A stretch of 64,000 nt of DNA from Limobrevibacterium gyesilva. GTDB lineage: Bacteria; Pseudomonadota; Alphaproteobacteria; Acetobacterales; Acetobacteraceae. The notes beneath the pieces were generated by a model, which did no database searches, was not told where the DNA came from, and saw only the letters and a list, made by a program, of their open reading frames with translations. The stretch's first letter is position 1; every line of letters begins with the position of its first letter. The DNA lies in assembly GCF_025989185.1 (NCBI RefSeq), contig NZ_JAPDNT010000015.1:1-64000 (forward strand). The letters are read 5' to 3'. A program made the position numbers and the translations under genes. Shown in pieces: positions 27,232-34,936 of the stretch.

Positions 27232-28403
27232 GCCAGCACGCCTTCGGCCTTCAGGGCGGCGATGGCGGTGCCGTCGAAGCCGTGTTCCCTGAGGATGTCC
27301 TCGCCGTCTCCGCCCAGTTGCGGCGGCACATGGCGCAGCGCGAAGCCGTCGTCGGACATGTGCACGGGCGAGCCCACCATGCCGATCGTCTCGCCGGCCT
27401 CGGCGCGCAGCACCATGCCGTTGATGGCCGTCTGCGGATCGTCCAGCGCCTCACCGAGCTTGCGCACCGGGGCGCACAGCAGGTCCAGCGCCTCCAGCGC
27501 CGCGATCCACCGCGCGGTGGTGCCGGTGGCGACGCGGGCGCGCAGGATGGCGTGCAGCGCCTCCCGGTTCGCCACGCTGTGCTCGAACGAGCTGAAGCGG
27601 GGGTCCTGCGTGAGATCCTCCAGGCCGAGGGCCGTGCAGATGTCGCGCAGCGGATTGGCCTTGAACGCGCCGACGATGACCACGGCGCCGTCGGTCGTGT
27701 CGAACACCCCGGAGTAGGGCATCGCGCCCCAGCTGAAGTCGCGGTCGCGCATCAGCCACATCGAGGCTTCCTGTGTCTGCATCGCCAGCATGCTGTCGTA
27801 CAGCGACACCGACACGATCTGGCCGCGCCCGCTCTGCTGGCGCTGCATCAGTGCCAGCAGGATTCCCTGCACCAGGTGCATGCCAGCGGCGTAGTCGGCC
27901 AGGGCGGTCGGATAGATCAGCGTCGGCTCCGAGGGATCGCATTTGCGCGCCATCACGCCGGTGATCGCCTGCGCCAGGATGTCCTGCCCGCCCTTGTGCG
28001 CATACGGCCCTTCGGTGCCGTAGCCGGTGCCGACAGCGTAGATGATGCGCGGATTGATCGCCGACAGCGCCTCGTAGCCCACGCCCATCCGCTCCATCAC
28101 GCCGGGGCGGAAGTTGTTCACCACCACGTCGGCCGTGGCGACGAGCTTGTGGACGATCGCGAGGCCCGCCTTCGCCTTGAGGTCGAGCGCGATGCTGCGC
28201 TTGTTGCGGTTCAGGCTGCAGAACACCGGGTTCTGCAGGCCGGCGGGGTCGGGGATGGCGGAGCGCGACAGGTCGCCGGCGCCGGCGCGTTCGATCTTGA
28301 TGACGTCGGCGCCGTAGTCGCCGAGCACCTGGGTGCAGCAAGGGCCAAGCATCACCTGGGTGAAGTCGATGACCTTGATGCCGGCGAGCGGCTGGCGGCT
28401 CAT
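27228..28403 (-). CDS. Class III (CaiB/BaiF) CoA-transferase
   Basis: The 391 residues include VIDFTQVMLGPCCTQVLGDY near the start, the CoA-contacting VVVNNFRPGVMERMG, and the nucleophilic Asp in ALADYAAGMHL (D170, aligned with Asp169 of formyl-CoA transferase). It moves CoA from a donor thioester to the pathway carboxylate. The upstream FAD protein overlaps it (ATGA) and the enoyl-CoA hydratase overlaps its end, so the three are translationally coupled and probably act in sequence. Confidence 0.92.
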   Translation of the reverse strand: MSRQPLAGIKVIDFTQVMLGPCCTQVLGDYGADVIKIERAGAGDLSRSAIPDPAGLQNPVFCSLNRNKRSIALDLKAKAGLAIVHKLVATADVVVNNFRPGVMERMGVGYEALSAINPRIIYAVGTGYGTEGPYAHKGGQDILAQAITGVMARKCDPSEPTLIYPTALADYAAGMHLVQGILLALMQRQQSGRGQIVSVSLYDSMLAMQTQEASMWLMRDRDFSWGAMPYSGVFDTTDGAVVIVGAFKANPLRDICTALGLEDLTQDPRFSSFEHSVANREALHAILRARVATGTTARWIAALEALDLLCAPVRKLGEALDDPQTAINGMVLRAEAGETIGMVGSPVHMSDDGFALRHVPPQLGGDGEDILREHGFDGTAIAALKAEGVLA

Positions 28404-29761
28404 GCCTGCAGCTCCGCGACGCGGGCATTGGCCGAGGGCCGGTCGCCAGGGTCGGCTCCCTGGTCGCGCAGCCGCTTCTGCAAGGCCGCGACATCGACCT
28501 GCTTCACCGACACGCCGGCCTGCAGCGCCATCGCGGCGGCCAGGCCGGCGGCCTCGCCCATGGCCATGCAGGGCGGGATCTCGCGCGACATCTTCTGCGC
28601 CGCCGAGGTGGCGGAGTAGTGGCGGCCCGCCACCAGCAGCCCGTCCACGGCCTTCGGCAGCAGCGCGCGATACGGCGTGTAGTAGTCGCGGCCGCGGGCG
28701 ATGCTGTCGGGGAAATGCAGCCGGTTGATCACGTCTTCCTTGGTCACGATGTATTCGCCCTCCAGCAGGCGGGTCTGGCGGATGCCGGTCTGCGGCGCGA
28801 CATCCACGACAAAGCAGTTCTCGAAGCCCGGCAGATTCGCGCGGACATGGTCCACCAGGGCATGGATGCGCCGGCGGCCCTCGAACTCGGCGGCGGTGAG
28901 GTCCTCGACCTTGAGGCCGTCGAGCCCGGTCATGTGCGGGCAGTTGCACCAGACGATGCCGGGCAGCGGCGTCTTCAGCCACCAGTAGTCCCAGGAGCCG
29001 CCGATGATGCGCTTGGCCTCGCGGTCGATCGCGTGGAAGCGCTCGGGCGCCTCGAACTGGAAGCGCTCGGCCGCGTCGGTGTCCACGCCGCCCAGGCGGA
29101 AGACGGTGGTGACCATGTAGGCGCCGTGGATGAACGGCGCGCCGGCGCTGGCGGCGACGTCGAGGTCGCCGGTGGCGTCGATCACCACGCTGCCCATGAT
29201 CGCCTGCCGCCCGGCCTTGGTCTCGACGACGACGCCGGTGGCGCGGCCGTCCTCGGTGACGGTGTGGGAGAACCAGCTGTGCAGGCGCAGCTCGATGCCG
29301 GCTTCCTGCACCATGGCATCGCTGGCGCGCTTCCAGCCGTCCGGGTCGAAGGCCACGGAGTAGCAGATGGGGTGCGGCTTGGTGTGGGTGTTGAAGTCGA
29401 ACAGGCCCCAGCGCGACCATTTGCGGTACATGGCCGGATCGTGCCCGCGCTCCGCCTCGGGCGGATACACGGCCAGGCCGTAGCGGCCCATGCGCTCGAC
29501 CAGCTCGGCGCAGATGCCGCGCACGGTGATCTCCGCGCCGTTGCACATGTCGTCGAGCACCAGGACCATGCCGCCGGAGGCGAGGCCGCCGAGATAGGGA
29601 TAGCGCTCGACCAGCGTGACCGAGGCGCCGGCGCGGGCCGCGGACACGGCGGCGCTGAAGCCGGCCGGCCCGCCACCGACCACGACGACATCGGCGCGCG
29701 AAACCACCGGCACGGAGCGGGCCGGCTCCGCCTGCAGACGGGTTGGGTCGGACATTGTCAT
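28400..29761 (-). CDS. FAD-dependent oxidoreductase
   Basis: The 453 residues have a Rossmann FAD motif (VVVVGGGPAGFSAAVSAARA, about 25-44), the conserved RYPYLGGLASGGMV loop, VVIDATGDLDVAASAGAPF and a C-terminal AGRHYSATSAAQKMSREIPP. This is the FAD_oxidored type found in many uncharacterised catabolic clusters. It has no Fe-S motif of its own, so the ferredoxin gene of the operon may be its partner. ATG 29761 follows AAAGGAG; a second ATG lies two codons on. Substrate unknown. Confidence 0.85.
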   Translation of the reverse strand: MTMSDPTRLQAEPARSVPVVSRADVVVVGGGPAGFSAAVSAARAGASVTLVERYPYLGGLASGGMVLVLDDMCNGAEITVRGICAELVERMGRYGLAVYPPEAERGHDPAMYRKWSRWGLFDFNTHTKPHPICYSVAFDPDGWKRASDAMVQEAGIELRLHSWFSHTVTEDGRATGVVVETKAGRQAIMGSVVIDATGDLDVAASAGAPFIHGAYMVTTVFRLGGVDTDAAERFQFEAPERFHAIDREAKRIIGGSWDYWWLKTPLPGIVWCNCPHMTGLDGLKVEDLTAAEFEGRRRIHALVDHVRANLPGFENCFVVDVAPQTGIRQTRLLEGEYIVTKEDVINRLHFPDSIARGRDYYTPYRALLPKAVDGLLVAGRHYSATSAAQKMSREIPPCMAMGEAAGLAAAMALQAGVSVKQVDVAALQKRLRDQGADPGDRPSANARVAELQA

Positions 29762-29789
29762 GGCTCCTTTGCCGCCGCGGACGGCGATG

Positions 29790-30632
29790 TCAGGGGGCGC
29801 CCTCCGGCTGCCAGCGCACGACGAAGCGCTCGATCAGCCGGATGGTCAGGAAGAACAGGATGGAGAAGAAGGACCCGCACAGCACGGTGGCGTAGAGCAG
29901 CGCAGAGTCGAAATTGTAGGTGGCCTGGATGATCAGCGCGCCGATGCCTTCCTGCGACCCGATCCACTCGCCGACGATGGCACCGACGACCGCGGTGCTG
30001 GCGGCGATCTTGAGCGCCGAGAACAGGAAGGGCAGGGAGGTCTGCAGCCGCAGCTTCATGAACACTTCCCATTTGGTGGCGGACAGCACGTGCATCAGCT
30101 CCATCGCCTGCGGGTTCACCGCCTCCAGGCCGCGCACCATGTTCACCAGCGTGGGGAAGAATACGATGATCCCGGCGATGGCGATCTTGGGCGAGAGCCC
30201 GTTGCCCATCAGCAGCACCAGGATCGGCGCCTTGGCCACCACCGGGATCGAGTTGATCAGCACGGCGATCGGAAAGAACGCCTCGTCCACCGCCTTGCGG
30301 TGGACGAACACGGTGGCCAGCGTGATGGCGGCGAAGTTGCCGAGCAGGAAGCCGCAGACCGCCTCGATGGCGGTGGGCCACAGGTTCTGCATCAGCATGC
30401 CGAACTTCTGGTAGAAGGTGATCGCGACCACCTCGGGCGAGGGAGCGATGAACGGGCGCACCTGGAAGACGGCGACCAGGGCCCACCAGACGAACAGCAG
30501 GGCCGCGCCGCCGAACAGCGGCATGATGCGGCGGCGCCAGCGCAGGCGCTGCTGCGCGGCCAGCCAGGCGGCGTCCATGGCGTCGGCGGTTGCCGCCGCG
30601 GAGGTGGCGGGCATGGTTGCCTGCAGGCTCAT
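29790..30632 (-). CDS. ABC transporter permease (SsuC/TauC type)
   Basis: The 280 residues have a cytoplasmic N-terminal tail, six predicted membrane segments (the first at about 37-56, IMPLFGGAALLFVWWALVAV) and the conserved loop ELMHVLSATKWEVFMKLRLQ followed by SLPFLFSALKIAASTAVVGA. Only one permease is encoded, so the channel is likely a homodimer. Its ATG shares one base with the ATPase stop. The FAD oxidoreductase follows after 28 bp. Confidence 0.9.
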   Translation of the reverse strand: MSLQATMPATSAAATADAMDAAWLAAQQRLRWRRRIMPLFGGAALLFVWWALVAVFQVRPFIAPSPEVVAITFYQKFGMLMQNLWPTAIEAVCGFLLGNFAAITLATVFVHRKAVDEAFFPIAVLINSIPVVAKAPILVLLMGNGLSPKIAIAGIIVFFPTLVNMVRGLEAVNPQAMELMHVLSATKWEVFMKLRLQTSLPFLFSALKIAASTAVVGAIVGEWIGSQEGIGALIIQATYNFDSALLYATVLCGSFFSILFFLTIRLIERFVVRWQPEGAP

Positions 30633-31453
30633 CAGCAGGTCTCCAGCAGCGCGCGCAGCCGCGCGGCGAGGGCCACGAATTCGGGCGACTCGCGCACCGC
30701 GAGCCGCCGCGGCTCCGGCAGCGACACCGCCACCAGCTCGCGCACGCGCCCTGGGCGGGCGGCCAGCATCAGCACCTTCTGGCCGAGAAAGGCGGCCTCG
30801 TAGATGCTGTGGGTGACGAAGATGATGGTGGTGCCCGTCTCCGCCCAGATCCGCAGCAGCTCCTCGTTGAGCCGGTCGCGGGTGATCTCGTCCAGCGCGC
30901 CGAACGGCTCGTCCATCAGCAGGAGTCTGGGGCCGCCGAGCAGGGCGCGGGCGATGGCGACGCGCTGGCGCATGCCGCCGGAGAGCTCATGCGGGAGCGC
31001 CTTCTCCCAGCCGGACAGGCCGACGAGATCGAGCAGGTCCTGCGGGCGCATCGCGCCGGCCGGCAGCTCGCGCCGCCCGCCCACTTCCAGCGGCAGGCGC
31101 ACATTGTCGATTGCGTTGCGCCAGGGCAGCAGGGAGGCGTCCTGGAAGACGAAGCCGATGTCGCGGTTCTGCCGCGCCTGCGCCGGCGTGCGGCCCAGCA
31201 CGCTGACGCTGCCGGCGCTCGGCTGCACGATGTCGGCGACGACGCGCAGCAGGGTGGACTTGCCGCAGCCGGAGGGGCCGAGCAGCGTGAGGAAGCTGCC
31301 GGACTCCAGCGACAGCGAAACCCCCTCCAGCGCGGTCACCGCCCGCCGCTCGCTCATGAACCGCACAGTCACGTCGCGGCAGTCCAGCGCCAGCGGCGCA
31401 GCGGTCACGCCGCCGGGGGGCGCGTCCTGCGCCATGTCCAGGGCCGCGGCCAC
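30632..31453 (-). CDS. ABC transporter ATPase (SsuB/TauB type)
   Basis: The 273 residues show Walker [11 protein letters not shown], signature LSGGMRQRVAIARALL, Walker B LLLMDEPFGALDE and switch VTHSIYEAAFL. GTG 31453 directly follows the binding-protein stop. ATG 31435, six codons further, is also reasonable since the conserved fold begins later. It energises the importer with the 29790 permease and the 31454 binding protein. Confidence 0.9.
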   Translation of the reverse strand: MAAALDMAQDAPPGGVTAAPLALDCRDVTVRFMSERRAVTALEGVSLSLESGSFLTLLGPSGCGKSTLLRVVADIVQPSAGSVSVLGRTPAQARQNRDIGFVFQDASLLPWRNAIDNVRLPLEVGGRRELPAGAMRPQDLLDLVGLSGWEKALPHELSGGMRQRVAIARALLGGPRLLLMDEPFGALDEITRDRLNEELLRIWAETGTTIIFVTHSIYEAAFLGQKVLMLAARPGRVRELVAVSLPEPRRLAVRESPEFVALAARLRALLETC

Positions 31454-32491
31454 TCAGCCGATCCGCGGCCGCACGTCTGCCGTTGCGTTGAGGATGTCCA
31501 GCGTCATCACCTCGTCCACCTTGGGAGTGCGCTTGGCGAACTGGCCGAGTTGGCTGTAGAGCGCGATCTGGTCCTGCCAGATCGCCGGGTCCATGGCGCC
31601 GTAGCCGTTCGCCATGGTGTTGGCGTTGAAGCAATGCGCGAGCATCACATCGACCGCCTCGCGCTCGTCCTTGGCGACCAGGTTGGGGAACTGCTTGATC
31701 AGCAGTTCCACGGCCTTGTCACGGTTGGCGTAGGTGTAGGCCCAGCCCCGGCCAGCGGCGCGCAGGAAGCGCACCAGCAGGTCCTTGCGCTGGGTCAGCG
31801 TGTCCGTGGTGGCGTAATAGGGGTTGGCATAGAGCCGCACACCGGCGTCCCACAGCTTGAGGTCCACGCGGTCGGCGCCGATCACCTTGAGCGCGGTGGT
31901 GTTGGTGAGCCACCCCGTGACGACATCGACCTGGCCGGTCATCAGCGGCGTCATCTCGGAGCCGATGATGACGATCTGCACGTCCTTCTGGTCGATGTTG
32001 TTCTTGGCCAGCAGGGCGCGCAGCAGGACCGCGCCGGTGGCCTGGATGCCGACCTTCTTGCCGCGGAAATCGGCGGGGGTGCGGACCGGGTTCTTCTTCA
32101 GGGAGAAGAACGCGTAGGGGTGCTGCTGGGCCGAGACTGCGAAGCAGCGGATCGGGATGTCCTGCGAGGCCGCCAGCATCAGCGACGGGCTGGAGGAGAC
32201 CTGGCCGAGCTCGTAGCGGCCGGAGGCGACGATGGCGATGCCGTCATTGTTCGGGCCGCCGGCCTGGATCTTGCAGTCCAGGCCTTCCTGCTCGAAGTAG
32301 CCGAGCTGCTGCGCCACGGCCTCGCCGATCTGGTTGCCGCCGCCCAGCCAGCCGAGCTGCATGTTGACCGTGGTGGTGGCCGCGGCGGCGGTGTCGGAGA
32401 ACGAGATCGCCGCTCCGCCGGCAAGGGCGGCGCCGGCTTTCAATAGGACGCGGCGGCCGAATTGCGTGCGTTCGTGTCCGGTTGTCGGCAT
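31454..32491 (-). CDS. Periplasmic binding protein, NMT1/SsuA type, Tat-like signal
   Basis: The 345 residues begin MPTTGHERTQFGRRVLLKAG, with a twin-arginine pair before a hydrophobic stretch ending near residue 37. The mature start (VNMQLGWLGGGNQIGEAVAQ) and GKKVGIQATGAVLLRALLA are typical of aromatic sulfonate/carboxylate or pyrimidine binders. ATG 32491 with GGGGAGA upstream is preferred over a TTG at 32506. It is the first gene after a regulatory gap and probably defines which compound the operon handles. Confidence 0.88.
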   Translation of the reverse strand: MPTTGHERTQFGRRVLLKAGAALAGGAAISFSDTAAAATTTVNMQLGWLGGGNQIGEAVAQQLGYFEQEGLDCKIQAGGPNNDGIAIVASGRYELGQVSSSPSLMLAASQDIPIRCFAVSAQQHPYAFFSLKKNPVRTPADFRGKKVGIQATGAVLLRALLAKNNIDQKDVQIVIIGSEMTPLMTGQVDVVTGWLTNTTALKVIGADRVDLKLWDAGVRLYANPYYATTDTLTQRKDLLVRFLRAAGRGWAYTYANRDKAVELLIKQFPNLVAKDEREAVDVMLAHCFNANTMANGYGAMDPAIWQDQIALYSQLGQFAKRTPKVDEVMTLDILNATADVRPRIG

Positions 32492-32542
32492 CGCGCGTCT
32501 CCCCAACGGTCAGTTCAGGGACTTATGCACCGACGGGGGTGA

Positions 32543-32563
32543 CACAAAAAGAGCAATTTTGTG
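32543..32563. promoter_or_regulatory. Inverted repeat in the promoter region of the catabolic operon
   Basis: CACAAAA-7-TTTTGTG is a perfect inverted repeat with a 21-bp span, 52 bp upstream of the binding-protein start, in an AT-rich patch of the only gap longer than 30 bp in this gene set (32492-32643). It fits an operator, plausibly for the LysR protein encoded downstream, although it lacks the classical T-N11-A core. Confidence 0.55.
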
Positions 32564-32643
32564 ATCGACCTGTTGCAATTTCGGCACCGGCCTCCATTCT
32601 GATCCGGCCGGATCGCATGCGGGACCCGCCGCGCGCCCCGGGA

Positions 32644-33429
32644 TCAGGGCGCGCGTTCGGCGACCGTGTTGCGCAGCGTGCCGATTCCGTCGATCGCGAC
32701 GTCCACCGTCATTCCCGGCCGCATCGGCAGCACCCCGACCGAGGTGCCGCAGGCGATCAGGTCGCCCGGCTCCAGCGTCATCTCGCGTGAGATCAGGCTG
32801 ACGATGCGTGCCGGCGGCAGGATCATGTCGGAGGCGGGATAGTTCTGCCGCTCGCGCCCGTTGAGCAGGGTGCGGATGCGCAAGGCGGACCAGTCGAGGC
32901 CGGTGGCGATGGCCGGACCGCAGGGGCCGAACGTGTCGCAGCTCTTGGCCCGCGCCCATTGCGGGAAGGCCGGATCGGCATTGAGGATGTCGAGCGCGGT
33001 GACGTCGTTGACGCCGGTGTAGCCGAAGATGGCGGTTTCGGCCTCGGCCTGCGTGACGTTCCGGCATTGGCGCCCGATCACGATGCCCAGCTCGCCTTCG
33101 TAGGCGATCCTGCCCGCGTAACCGGCGGGCGGCGTGATCGCACCGCCAGGGGCGAGGATGCTGCCGGGCGCCTTGAGGAAGTACAGCGGCTCGGCAGGGA
33201 TCGCAGCGCCGAGCTTCACGGCGAGTGCGTGGAAATTGTTCCACAACCCGATGAACTTGCCGGGACGGAGCGGTGCGAGCAGGCGGACCGCATCCAGCTG
33301 CACCACCTCGCCTGTCGGCGACGGGGCGGCCCAGGGATCGCCCGCATGCACCGCGATCCGACCCGTGGGCGCATCCAGCATGCCCACGTATTCGCCGTCG
33401 GCGCGCTCAAATCGGATCCATAAGGCCAT
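32644..33429 (-). CDS. Fumarylacetoacetate hydrolase-family protein
   Basis: The 261-residue protein has the FAH metal site: YEGELGIVIG (E111, E113), GYTGVNDVTALD with a third acidic ligand, and KSCDTFGPCGP. Relatives hydrolyse or decarboxylate beta-keto acids and acylpyruvates at the end of aromatic or heterocycle breakdown. It sits upstream of the ABC importer in the same direction, separated by 152 bp, and may be transcribed with it. AGGAG lies about 11 bp before ATG 33429. Confidence 0.9.
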   Translation of the reverse strand: MALWIRFERADGEYVGMLDAPTGRIAVHAGDPWAAPSPTGEVVQLDAVRLLAPLRPGKFIGLWNNFHALAVKLGAAIPAEPLYFLKAPGSILAPGGAITPPAGYAGRIAYEGELGIVIGRQCRNVTQAEAETAIFGYTGVNDVTALDILNADPAFPQWARAKSCDTFGPCGPAIATGLDWSALRIRTLLNGRERQNYPASDMILPPARIVSLISREMTLEPGDLIACGTSVGVLPMRPGMTVDVAIDGIGTLRNTVAERAP

Positions 33430-33587
33430 TCGGGTCGGCTCCTGTTCGATGTTGTCTGTTCGGCGGAAGGCACGGATGATGCCACAGCTCCAGCGATCTG
33501 GCCCGCGCGTGGCGCCGCGCGGGCCTGCTGGGCGTGGTCGGCCGATCCTGTTAAGCAGTGCGCCCCCCAGAGAAAAGGAACGGGACC

Positions 33588-33857
33588 ATGACTTCCGGTG
33601 AGAAGGCGGAACCCACGACGGTGGAACTGGACACGAGCGAGGTCGCGTTGATCATCGGCGAGGAGGACGGGTCGATGTCCGTGCGCGTCGTCGCCGGCAG
33701 TGAAGTGCCCGATGACGCCTCGGAGATTCCGGCGGCGCCTGAGATCGTGCTGGCGCTGGCCATGCGCCTGCTGCGCGACCCGGGCTTTCACGACGAGGTG
33801 CTGGACTGGTACTACGAGCACCAGGACGAAATGGACGACGAGGACGACGCTGGTTGA
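33588..33857 (+). CDS. Small acidic protein of unknown function
   Basis: The 89 residues are strongly acidic, with a DDEDD-type C-terminus (HQDEMDDEDDAG) and an amphipathic helix about 50-75 (APEIVLALAMRLLRDPGF). No signal peptide or membrane segment is visible. AAAAGGA lies 8 bp before ATG 33588, and codon use is like its neighbours. The family is unknown to me. It is a lone plus-strand gene divergent from the FAH gene, with 158 bp between starts. Confidence 0.7.
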   Translation: MTSGEKAEPTTVELDTSEVALIIGEEDGSMSVRVVAGSEVPDDASEIPAAPEIVLALAMRLLRDPGFHDEVLDWYYEHQDEMDDEDDAG

Positions 33858-33942
33858 CCCTGCCGTCCGGGCGGGCCTGGGCGTGCCGCGCCGGCCCATG
33901 CCGGGGATCTGATCGCGCCGTTTTCGTGCCCGCGGCCCGGCA

Positions 33943-34935
33943 TCAGCCGGGATGGGCGGCCATCCACGCCTGCGCCGCCTGCGCGCCGTACGCCTCGACA
34001 TCGAATGCGTCGTCGGGGCAGGCGGTGATGAACCGCTCGGGCATCTCGATCAGCGCCAGGTCAGGCGCCAGCCGCTCGATGAACCCAAGGTCGAGCGCGC
34101 TGGACCAGACGAAATGCACTTCGCGGAAGAACAGGGCCGCGAGGAAGGTGAGCAGCGAGCAGTCCGCCCGGTACTCGGAGAATGAGGAGCCGAACAGCAC
34201 CACCCGTTCCGGCCGCTGCGCCGCCGAGTTGCGGTAGACGACGTGGCTGCCGATATGCAGCCCCATCTCGTTCTCCAGGCCGAGCCGTTCCTTCAGCATG
34301 ACGATCGGGTTGGCATGGATGCGGGCCACGCTGTCGGGGACCACACGCCGGTCGAACATGTCCTCGGGCACGCCGTCATGGCCGTCGCCCCACAGGTCGC
34401 CGTGGTAGCACAGGCGCCTTGGCTGCAATTCAAGGAATGGTGCGTAATCGAGGTGGAGGCCGAGGGCCGGCGCTATCCATTGGAACGCGCACAGCGCCCC
34501 CAGCGCGGTCCAGTGGCTGTCGGTCCGGGGGTAGACGACATAGCCCTTGTCGCGTTGCAGCCGCAGGTAGTCGGCGGGATAGACCAGGGCCGGATGGGCC
34601 ACGCGGTCGAGCAGCCTTTGCCCCGGGGCGACCGCGCCGGGACCTAACAGCCGGCGCAGGACCGCGTCGCCGTAGACGCTCAGTTTTTCCGGCGCCAGCA
34701 ATTGGCACCAGGGTATGCCCAGGCGCCGGAAGAACGCATCGCGCGCAGCCAACCGGCGCCGCCAGGCGGGCACGTCCACGGACGCGTCGAACCCGTCTGA
34801 GTCATACAGGCGCAGCACCTCGTTGCTGCCGCCCACCAGGAACAGATGGTCGTCGTCAGAGCGGTGAACCCGTGCGGCCATCCCGTATTCCACCGCGCCG
34901 CCGCGCAACAGGCAATCAGCGGACAGGGATTCCAT
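33943..34935 (-). CDS. AlgX/AlgJ-like SGNH-fold protein
   Basis: The roughly 330 residues contain the two signatures of the AlgX/AlgJ branch in the usual order: YPRTDSHWTALGA (D139, H141) and LFGSSFSEY (probable nucleophile S251). Relatives add or remove O-acetyl groups on polysaccharides. Unlike AlgX it has no visible signal peptide, so it may act in the cytoplasm or lack an N-terminal extension. ATG 34935 begins 2 bp after the RND transporter stop; GTG 34953 would overlap that gene. No alginate or capsule genes lie nearby, so the partner glycan is unknown. Confidence 0.75.
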   Translation of the reverse strand: MESLSADCLLRGGAVEYGMAARVHRSDDDHLFLVGGSNEVLRLYDSDGFDASVDVPAWRRRLAARDAFFRRLGIPWCQLLAPEKLSVYGDAVLRRLLGPGAVAPGQRLLDRVAHPALVYPADYLRLQRDKGYVVYPRTDSHWTALGALCAFQWIAPALGLHLDYAPFLELQPRRLCYHGDLWGDGHDGVPEDMFDRRVVPDSVARIHANPIVMLKERLGLENEMGLHIGSHVVYRNSAAQRPERVVLFGSSFSEYRADCSLLTFLAALFFREVHFVWSSALDLGFIERLAPDLALIEMPERFITACPDDAFDVEAYGAQAAQAWMAAHPG

Positions 34936-34936
34936 T

